Below are positions 29,828 to 40,072 of a DNA stretch of 64,000 nt, piece by piece. The stretch is taken from positions 104,262-168,261 of the forward strand of contig NW_005200659.1 of the NCBI RefSeq assembly GCF_000372725.1, read 5' to 3'. The stretch is from Emiliania huxleyi CCMP1516 (Eukaryota; Haptophyta; Isochrysidales; Noelaerhabdaceae). The translations under genes were made by a program, and so were the position numbers. How positions within the stretch are numbered: position 1 is the first letter of the stretch; every line of letters starts with the position of its first letter. A model generated the notes under the pieces. That model saw only the letters and a program-made list of their open reading frames with translations, made no database searches and was not told where the DNA came from.

Positions 29828-31500
29828 GCAAGCCTCCGCGCGACAATCCCAAGCGCCGGCGCGGCGGCGCTGCCGCCGCCGGCGCTGGCGACGCCTTTGC
29901 TGGAGCACAACCGCGTGGCAAGCGCGCCACCGAGAGCTTGCGCCAGGCCGGCCAGGCGCGGTTCGAAGGGCTGCTGCAGTCCAAGGTCGACCTGCACGCC
30001 GGAATCGTCCGCGGTGTCGAGTCGCGGCCGTTTGGCGTGATGGGGCCTCGCATGCGCTACCTCCGGCGAGACAGCGTCGCCTACGCAGCGGCGAGGGTGC
30101 TCTGGCTCCTGCTCAGCGCCGGCCTGCTCGCCTCGCTGGGCCTCTTCACGCTGCCGACCAGCGCGTGCCACCTTGGCTGGCTGCTCATGTTCGGCCTCGA
30201 CCTGGTGCAGCCTCTAACTCTACCCCAACCCCAACCCGAAGGCAAACTACTACTACGTACACCGAACAACAAACTACACCGCACAGGTGTCCAGTATCCT
30301 CCGCCTCACCGGCCTCTCCGAGCGTCTCGAGCCGCCTCTCCTCTTCTGGCTCCGTCCGCCCTGAACGGCTCCCCGCTGATGAATTCATTGATCAACTAAT
30401 GAATCGATACTGACCAGCAGGCTCCTACCCCCCCTGCACGGGTACATGTGGTGCCTGGTCGCTCTCATCGCCGGCGCCATCTTCTTTGTCGCCTCGTCCC
30501 AGCTGCTGTGCACGGCGGCTCTTCACGCCTCCCGCTGTGAACAGGCGCTCCGAGCGCCGTCACGCCGTCGGCACTGCACGAGCGGTGCGACGCCCACAAC
30601 CAATAAACATAGAACAGAGAAGAGCAAACGTCCAACTCATATGGCTCGCTCGGCTTCGACGACTGCTCTCAGACATCAGTTATCAACTAGTTGATCATTG
30701 GTTACTGACAGGTATGGCTCGCTCGGCTTCGACCCCTCGCTCGGCCTGCTGCGGCTCGGCTCCGCCGCTGCGCTGCTCGTGCCACCGTGCGCGTGCTGCC
30801 CCTGTGCGGTATTGGCATGACTAGTGTGGCTATTGGTGCGGGTCTGGCTACGACTGCTAGGTGCGCGCTGCTCCTGTGCGGCTTCGCGGAGCGGCTGTAC
30901 TTGGTGGCCGCCTTTGACGACATGCGCTGCCAGCTGCTGTGGTGGCACCGCAGGCGCTCTACGTCGTGTGAAGCCCAACTAATGCCATTCCTCCATTGCA
31001 CTCATTCATCAGCGGCACCGCAGGCTCTACGTCGTGTGGGCTCTCCTCTCGCCGCTCGTCCCCCTCGCGCTGTGGACTTTTGCCCTCGCGCCGGGCGTGG
31101 CCACAGGTGACCCCCTCCCCCACCCCCAACCGCCACCACCACCACCACCACCACACACACCGCTCGTCCACGCGCATCTGGGCCTTGCAACTGCGCCGGG
31201 CCCCCTGTCTTTGGACGTGGGGTCGCGAGGGTTGCCTGGCCCTTGCCCCACCACCTTGAGTGTGTGGAGAAGTTTACCTCACCTTGCATCGCCACAGACT
31301 TGCCGAGCTGGACGAACCGCGCCACCGCCATCGCCGTCGCCGCCGCCGTCGCGGCGAACGCGCCCGTGTACCGGTTCGCGCGCCACAAGGCGCACGAGTG
31401 GCACGCGGGCTTTGGGGCGGTGCGGTGGCTGGAGAGCGGGCGAGGGTGGGTCCTGTGGTCGGTCGACCCGCGGGCGCACCAACCGGACCGGGACGATTGA
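29828..31500 (+). CDS. Polytopic membrane protein, multi-exon, function unknown
   Basis: Supported exon pieces are about 29828-30204, 30287-30348, 30421-?, 30712-30786, 30861-30953, 31024-31106 and 31298-31500 (stop). Phases match at every junction except the unresolved one between 30421 and 30712. The first exon is basic and then hydrophobic (Val-Leu-Trp-Leu-Leu-Leu-Ser-Ala-Gly-Leu-Leu). Later exons add about six more hydrophobic spans, for example Trp-Cys-Leu-Val-Ala-Leu-Ile-Ala-Gly-Ala-Ile-Phe-Phe-Val and Thr-Ala-Ile-Ala-Val-Ala-Ala-Ala-Val. The C-terminal tail is Trp/Arg/His-rich and ends Asp-Arg-Asp-Asp. I recognise no family. Four junctions carry duplicated sequence. The true start codon was not found: the first exon may begin at the AG at 29826-29827. 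Confidence 0.65.
30349..30420 (+). other. GC-AG intron, 72 nt, start resembles next exon
   Basis: The intron starts GCTCCGTCCGCCC and the next exon starts GCTCCTACCCCCC (10 of 13 alike). Splicing restores Leu-Phe-Trp-Leu-Leu-Pro-Pro-Leu. The insert contains ATCAACTA and ends GATACTGACCAGCAG. Confidence 0.75.
30640..30734 (+). repeat. Exact 21-bp direct repeat flanking a 53-nt insert
   Basis: TATGGCTCGCTCGGCTTCGA plus one further C occurs before and after an insert that contains ATCAACTAGTTGATCA and ends TTACTGACAG. The downstream copy begins the exon at 30712. This is the layout of the neighbouring duplicated introns, but the upstream copy lacks a GT or GC donor at the duplicated position. 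Confidence 0.7.
30787..30860 (+). other. GT-AG intron, 74 nt, start duplicated in next exon
   Basis: The intron starts GTGCGCGTGCTGCCCCTGTG and the next exon GTGCGCGCTGCTCCTGTGCG; allowing a small indel, about 20 of 22 nt match. Splicing restores Leu-Val-Pro-Pro-Cys-Ala-Leu-Leu-Leu-Cys in phase. Confidence 0.8.
30954..31023 (+). other. GC-AG intron, 70 nt, inside a 25-bp direct duplication
   Basis: GGCACCGCAG followed by CTCTACGTCGTGTG occurs at both borders (30944-30970 and 31014-31038), apart from an extra GC in the first copy. The intron runs from the middle of the first copy to the same point in the second. Splicing restores Trp-His-Arg-Arg-Leu-Tyr-Val-Val-Trp. Confidence 0.82.
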
Positions 31501-32677
31501 GAACCAGAGAGACGCTCGTGCTGGCTGGGTCCTGGGAGGTGGGAGCTTGGGGACACACGCTCCCGGGGAGTGCCCGCACGCGGAGGCCAACGCCCCCGCT
31601 AGCACATATTCTTCTCTTGGTCAAAACAAGAAAGCAAAAATCGTCTCGCGCCGTCCGCCGAGAGCCGCCAAACAAACAAAAACGTGTTAGAGTTGTTTGG
31701 TATTGCTAAAAATCTCTCTCTCTCTCCCAAACAAAGGCCAAAGCGAGGAGCGGGTGCGGGGGTGGGGGGTGGGGGGCGGTGGGGCAGTGGCCAGTGCGTT
31801 AGGCTGAACAAGCTTTTCCTCTCGCACCCCGTCTCTTTTCCTTTCCTTTTTTCTCTACAGCACCCTCTCTTTTCCTCTCTATTTTCCCGGGGAAACCATC
31901 AAATTTTCCGGGCTCTGAGCCGAGTCTGAGGCTGGTTTGGGCCCAAAATCACTCGAGCAAAATCAGCCAAAACGGCAAAATACCGGGTATTTTGCGGGTA
32001 TACCTGGAAACCCCCGGGTATACCTGGAAAATACCCTGCGACCGCCTGGGTATCGTGCCGATTTCCTCAATTTTGCGTCAGATTTTGCCCCAGACCAGCT
32101 CTCAGACTCAGGGAAACTCGCGAGTTTCCCGAGGGAAACTCGAGAGAAACAGAATGGAGCACCAAACACCCTCTGTTTCCCCTGGAAATTTCCGGAAACG
32201 CAAAGTGCTGGGGACCCTCTGTTTTCCTTTTTGTTTGCCGGAAAAGCTTGTGCAGGCCAACCAGTGCGGCCGCACACGTGCCAGACCTGCCACAGTGCGG
32301 CGCGCGCTGCAGCTGGGAGACTTGCGCAGGTGGAAACTTAAGCTTTATATTTTTTCTTCCTGCGTTAGCTTTGACGAAAATTTTCTCCATTTATTCTTTC
32401 GTGCCAGTGTGCTGTGAGAGAGGCTTGTTCTCAAGAATTCTTTTGCGCACCTGTGTCGAGCCTGTCTGTGTGAGAGAGAGTTGGAGCACTTGGTTGTTTT
32501 GTTTAAATTCTTTTGAGTCGCTTAGGCGGCTCCGGTGGTGAGCCGGTGTGTGTGCCAGTCCGCGCCAGTCCGCGCCCTTGTCGTGCCAGTGTGCTGTGAG
32601 AGACGCGATTTTAAGAATTCTTTTGCGCAGTCCTCTCCTCCGCCACTTGCGGGCTCCCTCGCCAGACACGCCCAGGC
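31501..32677. other. Intergenic stretch with short direct repeats
   Basis: CT-rich and A-rich patches lie at 31700-31870, and GGGTATACCTGGAAA occurs twice at about 31995-32030. A ~50-bp direct repeat (GTGCCAGTGTGCTGTGAGAG to AAGAATTCTTTTGCGCA) lies at 32401-32450 and 32583-32630. The same motif recurs reverse-complemented at 42744-42817, joined there to the TACC repeat. I see no gene. Confidence 0.6.
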
Positions 32678-33352
32678 ATGTCCGCAGCGTCCTCCTCCCT
32701 CCGATCGGCGACGAACGTGTACTCGCCAGAGACCTTCACCGCCGCGGATGCCTCGAGCCTCGCCCAGCTCATGGGCAGCGGCTCGCTCGGTGGGCTCGAG
32801 CGGCTCGACCTCTCGGGCAAAAAGCTAGGAGCCGAGGCGCTGCGGCCGGTTGTCGACGCGCTCGGCGACGGCGCGCTGCCGTGGCTGCGCCACCTCAACA
32901 TTGGCGGCAACAAGCTCGGCGACGGCATAGAACAGCTCGCCGCCGCGCTCAAAGCGCAGATGCCTAGGATCAACTGCGTGCTGGGGTCGCTCGAGTCGCT
33001 GCACACCGCAACAAACGAGCTCACCAACGACGGCGTCATCGCGCTGACATCGGCGCTCGCGCTCGGTGCGCTTCCGTGGCTCAAGGTGCTGGGGCTCGGC
33101 GGGAACAAGATTGACGACCGTGCCGTCGAGTCCCTCGTGGAGAGCGGGAGCGCGGGGACCTTCAAGACGCTCGAGGGGCTCGGGCTCGACAACGTCGGCA
33201 TCACCGCCGACGGGGTCACCACGATGGCGGCGGGCCTGCGCGACGGCGCCTTCCCCTCCCTGCGGCGGCTGAGCCTCTCTCGGCTGCACGAGCAGCACGC
33301 CGACATCAAGGCCGCAGCGGAGGAGCGGAGAGTCCACCTTGGCTTCTACTAA
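32678..33352 (+). CDS. Leucine-rich-repeat protein (ribonuclease-inhibitor type)
   Basis: A single-exon frame of 224 residues runs from the ATG at 32678. Three or four repeats of the RI type are visible: Leu-Glu-Arg-Leu-Asp-Leu-Ser-Gly-Lys-Lys-Leu-Gly, Leu-Arg-His-Leu-Asn-Ile-Gly-Gly-Asn-Lys-Leu-Gly, Leu-Lys-Val-Leu-Gly-Leu-Gly-Gly-Asn-Lys-Ile-Asp, and Leu-Glu-Gly-Leu-Gly-Leu-Asp-Asn-Val-Gly-Ile. There is no signal peptide or membrane segment, so it is probably cytosolic or nuclear. Such scaffolds bind proteins and the ligand cannot be inferred. The upstream 5' region holds the direct repeats at 32401-32630. Confidence 0.8.
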   Translation: MSAASSSLRSATNVYSPETFTAADASSLAQLMGSGSLGGLERLDLSGKKLGAEALRPVVDALGDGALPWLRHLNIGGNKLGDGIEQLAAALKAQMPRINCVLGSLESLHTATNELTNDGVIALTSALALGALPWLKVLGLGGNKIDDRAVESLVESGSAGTFKTLEGLGLDNVGITADGVTTMAAGLRDGAFPSLRRLSLSRLHEQHADIKAAAEERRVHLGFY

Positions 33353-33438
33353 AAAACAAAGAAGAAGAGTTTCATCGAGTAAAAATGGAGCACCTGTGCT
33401 TCGCGCGTGCATACGCGATACCAAAGGAGGGTCTTGTT

Positions 33439-36400
33439 TCAGCATACTTTTGCACTGGATGCAAAAACCGAGGGCTCGGCCACGCCGGCTCGCTCTCCGC
33501 CCACCGCGTCGGGCGACGCCAGCCTGCCGCCCTCCGGGGCCTTCTTCCGCTTCCTCCAACTCGCGTCGATGGTCGGCTGCGGCGGCGCGGCCGCGGGCGA
33601 CGCGGGCGGGGGCGCGCTCGCAACGGCGTCGGCCGAAGCGCATCGTAACTCGCGCGCGAACTGCTCGACAGACGCGGTTAGCCAAGGCACGGCGGCGAGA
33701 CGGGCCTCGAGGTGGAAGCGGACAGCATCGAGCGCCGCCTGCAGCGCCGCATGCTGGCCCGCGTCCATTCCGTCGACGAGGCCGCCGGCAAAATCGATGC
33801 TGTCACCAGAGGAGGCGGTCGTCGGAGGAGAGCGCGACACGGTCGCCCGTGGTGCGAGGCGGAGCAGCAGCTCGGCCAGAAGCGGCCTACGGCGCAGCAT
33901 CAGGACTGCGTCACGAGGGGCCGCCGCCCGGCCGTGTCGCCTTTCAGGGAGACGCGCGCGCCCGGTCAGGAACAGAGGCCGACAGAGCAGAGGACGCCAG
34001 CCGCGGGCGAGGTGGCCGCGCGAGGCACCGTCCGAGGCCGCCGCCTCCGGCAGGCTCCTCATGCAAAAGAGGAGCGCGCTCGCCGCACGGTCGACCTCGC
34101 AGGCAGCCTCCCCGCCTGCCCCGCCCGCGCTGCGCAACTCGGTGATCGCGTCGGCGGCCGCGGCGAGCGCGCGGGCGAGCCAGCTGCGCGCCTCCCCCTC
34201 GCTCGAGGCGCCACCCAACGCTCGAGCTGCCCCCTCCTCCGCAGCTGACGGCGCGATCTCGGCGCATGCGCGGAGCAGCCGCGCCGCCGCCACCGCGGGC
34301 GAGGCCAGCCCCGCCAGGGCAGGCTCCAAGGCGAGGTGCTGCGCCACGAACGAGACGACCTGCCCCGCCAAGGCGGCCCGGCCCGCCCGCCCCGCGCTGG
34401 AGCCGAGGTAGTCGCGAGAGAGGGCGAGCGTCGTGTAGCAGTCGAGGGCGGGGTCGACGGAGCCCGCGCCCGCCGCGCAGAGCTCCCACAGTACCCAAGT
34501 GCGGAGAGGCAAACGCGCCGCCTCGGGGTCGACCCACCGCTCCGCGTCCGCCTCGCCGACAGCCTCGCCGCCCTCGGGCGGCACGGCGGGCGCTGCCTCC
34601 GCCCCCGCCCCGCCCTCTCCCGCCTTTCCGCCCTCGCCCCGGAGCAGTAGCGACCGCCTCCACCTCTCCTGGTGCTCCGCCGACTGCGCAGAGAGGGCCG
34701 GGCGCCGCACGAGCCAGCGCAAGCGCGCGTGAAGGGCGGGGCACCCTCCGAGGCAGGGCAGCGTGCTGGCACACCAGTCCACGACCGTCGCCGGGAGCGG
34801 CGCGAACGGCCCCGCATCGACTCCGGGCGGCGAGAGCCGGAGTACGAGCTGGTCGTCGAGGACCGCGGCCCAATTGACGGGCTCGACGGGGCGTGGAGGC
34901 AGCCGCGCGAGCAGCTGCAGCGCGCGCACGCACGGGCGGCCGTGGCCGCCGCGGTCGTCGTCTCCGTCGCCGCCGCCGCGGTGGGGTGCCGGCTCGAGGG
35001 CGAGCACCTTGCGCACCTCCCGCACCAGCGCCGCGGCCGGGAGCCACTCGTGAAAGTGTGCCACGGCGTCGGCGCCCGAGCGGCGCTCCTGGCGCGAGCC
35101 GCCGTGCGCCGCGAGCCGGACCAGGCTCGAGGCGAGCGCCGCCACGTTGGGCACGACGCCGCCGCCGGCGCCGTCGCCCTCGAGGTAGGCGGCGACGGCG
35201 GCCTGCAGCTGAAGCGACGAGAGCGGCTGGCCGCCGTCGAGGCCGCTGCAGAGCGCCATCGGGGGCACGATGAGGGCGCGGATGGCGTCTTGCGCGGGGA
35301 TCTTCCAGCGCGACAGCCGCCCGACGAGCAGGGCGAGCCGACCCCTCCCCGCCGCGCCGGCGGAGGCCGTCGAGAGGGCGGCGGCGAGCTCCGGCTGCAG
35401 CCTGCGGCGAGACGGGGGGCGGCCGCGCAATCGGCCTTTGGGGGGAGGGAGGGGGGGGGGGAGGAGCGGGAGGCAAGCGGAGGCTCCGCCTCGAGAGAAC
35501 GTAGTGCTCCCACTGGCTGGCGCCGGACTCGGAGGAGAGCATCGCCTCCAAGTGGTGCATGAGCGCGCCCTCGCCCCGCGACTGCAGCGACAGCAGCCAC
35601 TCGAGCCGCTCGCAGCCCGCCCCCTCCCCGCGCTCGAGCCACGAGAAGCCGGGTGGCGTTGCCGGCGGCGGGTGCGCGGCGGGAGCGGCTCCGCTCGCTC
35701 GGGACCGGCCCACCGCCCTGCGGACCCAGCGCGGCGGGCGGTGGCCGGCGGTGAGGGCCGCCTCGAGCAGCGCCACCGCGCAAGCGCGGAGAGACGCGCT
35801 CGCAGAAGCCGCCTCCCCGCCGCCGGCGTCGTAGCAGGCGGCGGCGGCTGCTGCGCACTGCTGCAACACGACGTGCGGCGCCTCCCAGCCCGACCTCACC
35901 CGCTCCGTCGCGGAGCGGAGTAAGCTGGGACCGGCCTCGGCGCCGCCCTGCAGCCACCTCGAGAGCCACTCTGCGTACGGCAGAGGCTCTTGCGCGCGCA
36001 GCGCCAGCCAGGCCGCCGCGTCAAGAACCCACCAGAGGGTGCAGCCGCGGCACGGAGGCGCGGGCGCGGGGGCGAACCTCCCGAGCGCGAGCTCGCACGC
36101 AGCGTCGAGGAGGCCGGCCTCGCCGCCAGCCGGCAGCGCCGCCTCTATCGCCGCCAGGCCCGGCGAGACGCGGCCGAGGGCGTGCAGGAAGCTCGAGGCG
36201 CCATCCGCGCCGTCGCGCAACGACGCAGGCAAGGTCGCCGCGAGCGCCCGCAGCGCCCGGTCGCGGGGCAGCACTTCAAGCATCGCGAGCGCGTCCGCGC
36301 CCAACGACTCGCCCGCCGAGGGCTCCTGCACGGCGCCGGCCTGCCGTGCCACAGACGCCGACAGGAGGCGCGCGCAGAGGCCCGCGGCCAGGCGCGAGCC

Positions 36401-37090
36401 GCCGCCAGCCTCGTCGCGCAGAACGGCGAGGAGTGCGGGCAGGGCGCCCGCCCCTCTCGCAGAAGCGAGAGCCGCACGGAGCACCTCCTCGCCGTCGCCC
36501 GAGGGGCCCTCCTCCTCACCGAGTCCCGCGCCGGCGGCGTCCAGCAAAGCCAGGAGCGTGGCGGCCGAGGCGGCGGCGGCGCCGGCCTGCCACGCCGCCG
36601 TGGCTGCGTAGCGGCGAGCCACGGCGCGCGAGAGCTCGCCGAGTCGCCACTCGAGGTGGCCGCCCGGCTGCGACGGGCGCCGCTCCTCGCCGCGCGCAGC
36701 CGGACAGGCCCCTCTCGGCGCCAGCCACGCCGCAGCGAGCGCGCCACCTCGGAGCGCGGCCGGGCTGCGCGCTCGCTCGCTCTCGCGCGCGAGCTGCGAG
36801 GATCGCGTCATCCACTGCAGCGCCGCGGCGAGCGAGTGCGGCGTCGCGCACTCCAGCAGCGCCGCCGCGGCGCTTGGCAGCCACGCTTCGCGGTCCGCCG
36901 CCACGGCGCGGAGCAGGGCGCAGAGCGAGCGCGGGGCGGGGAGCGCGGGCGAGGGCGCGCTGCTCCCTCCCGGACTTGCTGCGCGCCGCGAGCGGCGAGA
37001 CCTGCGCAGCACCTCTCTCGCTGCCTCGGCCGGCAAGCTGGCGTCGCCGGCGCCGGCAGCGCCGTCCGGACTCGGCAGGCACGAGCCAGA

Positions 37091-37121
<31 letters not shown>

Positions 37122-37894
37122 AGCGGGCTGTGGCCGACGCCGGCGCGCGGGATGCTGCCCGGCGTGCGACCCGTGGCGCCGGCGGGCGAAAAGGCGAGGA
37201 GTGGGCCGCGGCCGCCCGACAGTCCTGCCGCGGCGACGCCGGGCGACGCGGCGAGGTCGGCGAGGCTGGCGCGCGCGGCCGCCGCAGCGGGCGAGCCGCT
37301 CGTCAGCCACGTTGGCAGTGCGGTGAGCCGGAGCGCCGCCCACTGCGCGAGCAAGTCCGCGTCCGGACCGCCACGCGACGCGGAGACGACGGCGTCCTCG
37401 AGCGTCGCCGCGGCCCTCGCAATCAGCGCGGATGCGAGGCCGACGCGGGGGTCGTCGGCATCGGCGGCGGCGGCGGCGGTGCCGCCGCCGCCGTCGCTGA
37501 CGCCGCCATCGACGTGGGAGCCGCTCTCATCGGCCGACGCTTCCTCCGCGGCGGCCGCCGGCTGGAGGAGCGACGCGAGGAGGGCCAGACACGTCTGGGC
37601 CGACAAGGTGCCGGACTGCGCGGCTGCTGTGAGTGCCTCGCACGAACGTGCGTGGCTGAGCAGGCGCGCGGCAAGTCGAACGGTGAGCTGTTGGGCGCAG
37701 CCTGCCAGGGCGGCGTCGAGTGCGGCGCCCAGCGCAGCGGCGGCCTCCAGGTCTGGCGCTTGCTGCTGCAGCTCTCGACCGATGAGCCGATCGACGAGCG
37801 CGCCGCGAAGGGCGGGCACGCGCCGCAGCGCCTCGCGGAGCGCGGCCGGCTCGAGCGACTCCGCCTGGATCGAGGTGAACGCAGCGTCGATCAT
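33439..37894 (-). CDS. Large alpha-helical Ala/Leu-rich protein, unknown
   Basis: Exons 37894-35490 and 35401-33439 are joined by an 88-nt GC-AG intron (35402-35489) that restores Ser-Arg-Leu-Gln-Pro-Glu-Leu in phase and gives about 1455 residues. The sequence is dominated by amphipathic helices with Ala/Leu/Arg, interrupted by Gly/Ser/Pro-rich loops (around 37100-37250 and 34560-34640). No transmembrane segment or catalytic motif stands out. The layout suggests a helical-repeat scaffold of a large nuclear complex (Mediator or Fanconi-type proteins look like this), but I could not match a family. The frame continues upstream of the ATG at 37894 to 37936, so an upstream start or exon is possible. 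Confidence 0.65.
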
Positions 37895-38092
37895 GCCCGA
37901 GTACGGTCGAAGCCGCACTTGGTCGAACGGTGCCAATGTCGAGCAAACGGCGCTCGTCTCGGCTCGGCGAGTCGGCGAGGGTGGCGACGACGCTCAAGCA
38001 ACCATATTGACCGAACTAGCAGACCTGGCGCGCACGCGCGCCGATTTGTTTTTCTGATGTCTTGGAGGACAGTATCGGGTAATGAACTTTTA

Positions 38093-38858
38093 TCATAAAT
38101 ATATCTCGCAAGAATCATCCCAGAGTGGTTCAATAACATGCCGCCTCTCGAGCGGAGCAGAATCGCCACGTGCGCGGAAGTTGCGCTTGTAGTTGTCCCA
38201 CTGGTCATTCTGCTCCTTAAGGCTGCCGGTGAGCTCCTTGCATGTGTGCTCCCTGTACCACCGCGCGCGGTGCCGATGATATGCTTTCTGCCCGTGCTCA
38301 CCGAGGTCGTACTCGGAGCGCTTCGGTGGCCATTTGCCCTAGGTGAGGAGGCGGAGGAGGTGAGGAGGCGGAGGAGGTGAGGAGGCGGAGGAGGTGAGGA
38401 GGCGGAGGAGGTGAGGAGGCGGAGGAGGTGAGGAGGCGGAGGAGGTGAGGAGGCGGAGGAGGTGAGAGGCGGAGGAGGTGAGAGGCGGGGCTCACCTTCT
38501 CGGTGTCCTCGCTCGCCATGTTGAACCGGGCGGCGGCCCGCCGCCGCTGTTGGTCGGCCGCGCGCTTCGCCTTGCGCTCCGTCGGCGTCATCTTGTTGGC
38601 CTTGCGCTTCTCTGCAGCAGCGTGCGAGGCGGCGAGCTGAGGCCCAGGCGCCTCCGGCTGCGCCTGCCGGATGACGCCGGCGCGCCTACGCGAGTACTGC
38701 GCCGGCGCCGCGGCCTCGGCGGCGGACGACGTCGTGGACGGCGCCGGAGCGCGCTCCTTGCCGAGGGGCACCATGTCCATGTCCATGTCCATGTCCATGT
38801 CCATGTCCATGTCCATGTCCATGTCCATGTCCATGTCCATGTCCATGTCCATGTACAT
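38093..38858 (-). CDS. Small basic protein with Met-Asp repeat start, unknown
   Basis: Exon 1 (38858-38496) and exon 2 (38338-38093) join in phase through a GT-AG intron and give about 202 residues. The N-terminus is 13-14 repeats of Met-Asp from an ATGTCC hexamer run, so any of about 14 ATGs could initiate. A very basic helix follows (Pro-Thr-Glu-Arg-Lys-Ala-Lys-Arg ... Gln-Gln-Arg-Arg-Arg). Exon 2 encodes Lys-Arg-Ser-Glu-Tyr-Asp-Leu-Gly-Glu-His-Gly-Gln-Lys-Ala-Tyr and a Trp/Arg-rich tail with Asn-Asp-Gln-Trp-Asp-Asn-Tyr. No known domain is recognised. It is transcribed away from the gene at 39000. Confidence 0.6.
38339..38495 (-). repeat. Intron made almost wholly of a 17-bp minisatellite
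   Basis: GGAGGAGGTGAGGAGGC-type units repeat about eight to nine times on the plus strand. Read on the coding strand the intron starts GTGAGCCCC and ends CACCTAG, and the C/T-rich repeat supplies the whole pyrimidine tract. Confidence 0.8.
38773..38850 (-). repeat. ATGTCC hexanucleotide repeat (13 units)
   Basis: Thirteen perfect hexamers code alternating Met-Asp on the minus strand at the N-terminus of the small basic protein. Confidence 0.95.
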
Positions 38859-38999
38859 GTGTGCTGGGTGGCGGCTTTTCACTCTGCTGAAACGGAAAAC
38901 CGGCCGCGGGGAAATATAAGGTAAGATTGAAGAAGAAAAATAACGCACAAACCCTCAGCGGAGCTGGGAAGAGGCCCTCCTCGAACAGAGATCGCTTGA

Positions 39000-40072
39000 A
39001 TGCCGGCATTCAAGCGCGACAGTGCTAGCCGCCTCCGCGATGCTGAGCGGTGCATGAAGGGCGGCGAGCCGCTGACGATGCGCGAGGCGTCCTTCATCAG
39101 CTCGCTGATGGGACACGCCCAGCACATCGACGCGGCCACCGTCCGGTTCACCATGCACATCGACGGCAGCCTCGACGGGCAGATCAACTTGAAGTCCGAG
39201 TACACACGGGAGCTGGAGCGCGCGGAGCGCGAGCGAGCGGGCACGTGCGCCGCCGCCGCGCCCGCCGCCGCGCCCGCCGCCGCGCCCGCCGCCGCGCCCG
39301 CCGCCGCGCCCGCCGCCGCGCCCGCCGCGCCCGCCGCCGCGCCGGCCGCCGCGCCCGCCGCCGCGCCAGCCGCCGCGCCCGCCGCCGCGCCGCGCCGCCG
39401 CGCCCGCCGCCGCGCCCGCCGCCGCGCCCGCCGCCGCGCCCGCCGCCGCGCCCGCCGCGCCCGCCGCCGCGCCCGCCGCCGCCAGCCGCCGCGGCGCCCG
39501 CCGCCGCGCCAGCCGCCGCGCCCGCCGCCGTGCCAGCCGCCGCGCCTGCGGCTCAGTCGTACGCAGCCGCGGCTGCACAGCCGCCTGCCGGCAGCCTCAC
39601 AATCCGGCCGGCCAAGCGCGGCCGGCGCAAGGCTGCGCCCCGCGTCGACAGGAACGCGCTCTCCGCGCGCGGCGACGGTGTGCCGCCGCGGCGTTCGCGC
39701 TCCTCATCGCCTGACGCGCCGCCTGCGAAGCGGGCCTCTTCTGCCGGCTCCTCCGTTTGCGGCTACGACTCCGAGGCGCCGGAGGAGATCCAGAACGAGG
39801 CGCTCTACCGGGCCTGCCGCGCGTACGGCTTAGGTGAGCAATTCCTCGCTGCGGCGCAGGACGAGGGCACATTCGGCGAGTGGCTCGACGAGCTACCCTT
39901 CGAGGTGGCTGCGGCGACCGCCCGGCTGCTCAAGCACCACGCGCGCTCCGGCGCGTGGGTCGAGCTCTCGCCCGGCAACCCTAGCCAGGCCTCACGCGCT
40001 GGCCGCGACCGCGACCGCTCGAGCCCGAACTGCCCGTCAGATATGTCGGAATTGTCGGAGAATAGCGACTAG
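39000..40072 (+). CDS. Unknown protein with long Ala-Pro repeat, frame broken in repeat
   Basis: From the ATG at 39000 the frame codes about 80 ordinary residues (Met-Arg-Glu-Ala-Ser-Phe-Ile-Ser-Ser-Leu ... Ala-Thr-Val-Arg-Phe-Thr-Met-His-Ile-Asp-Gly). It then enters a GCCGCCGCGCCC dodecamer run. At about 39388 the period slips and the frame changes; the +2 frame then carries the natural C-terminus: Ala-Lys-Arg-Gly-Arg-Arg-Lys nuclear-type signal, Ser/Arg patch, a helical segment (Leu-Tyr-Arg-Ala-Cys-Arg-Ala-Tyr-Gly-Leu-Gly ... Phe-Gly-Glu-Trp-Leu-Asp-Glu-Leu) and a stop at 40070-40072. Either the repeat was mis-assembled or the gene is broken. No known domain is recognised. Confidence 0.55.
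39246..39545 (+). repeat. GCCGCCGCGCCC dodecamer repeat
   Basis: About 25 imperfect units code Ala-Ala-Ala-Pro. Two short deletions near 39325 and 39388 change phase. Confidence 0.9.

Noticed and set aside
38341-38490. CRISPR-like regular short repeats
   Set aside because: They are a contiguous 17-bp minisatellite with no spacers, inside a eukaryotic intron.
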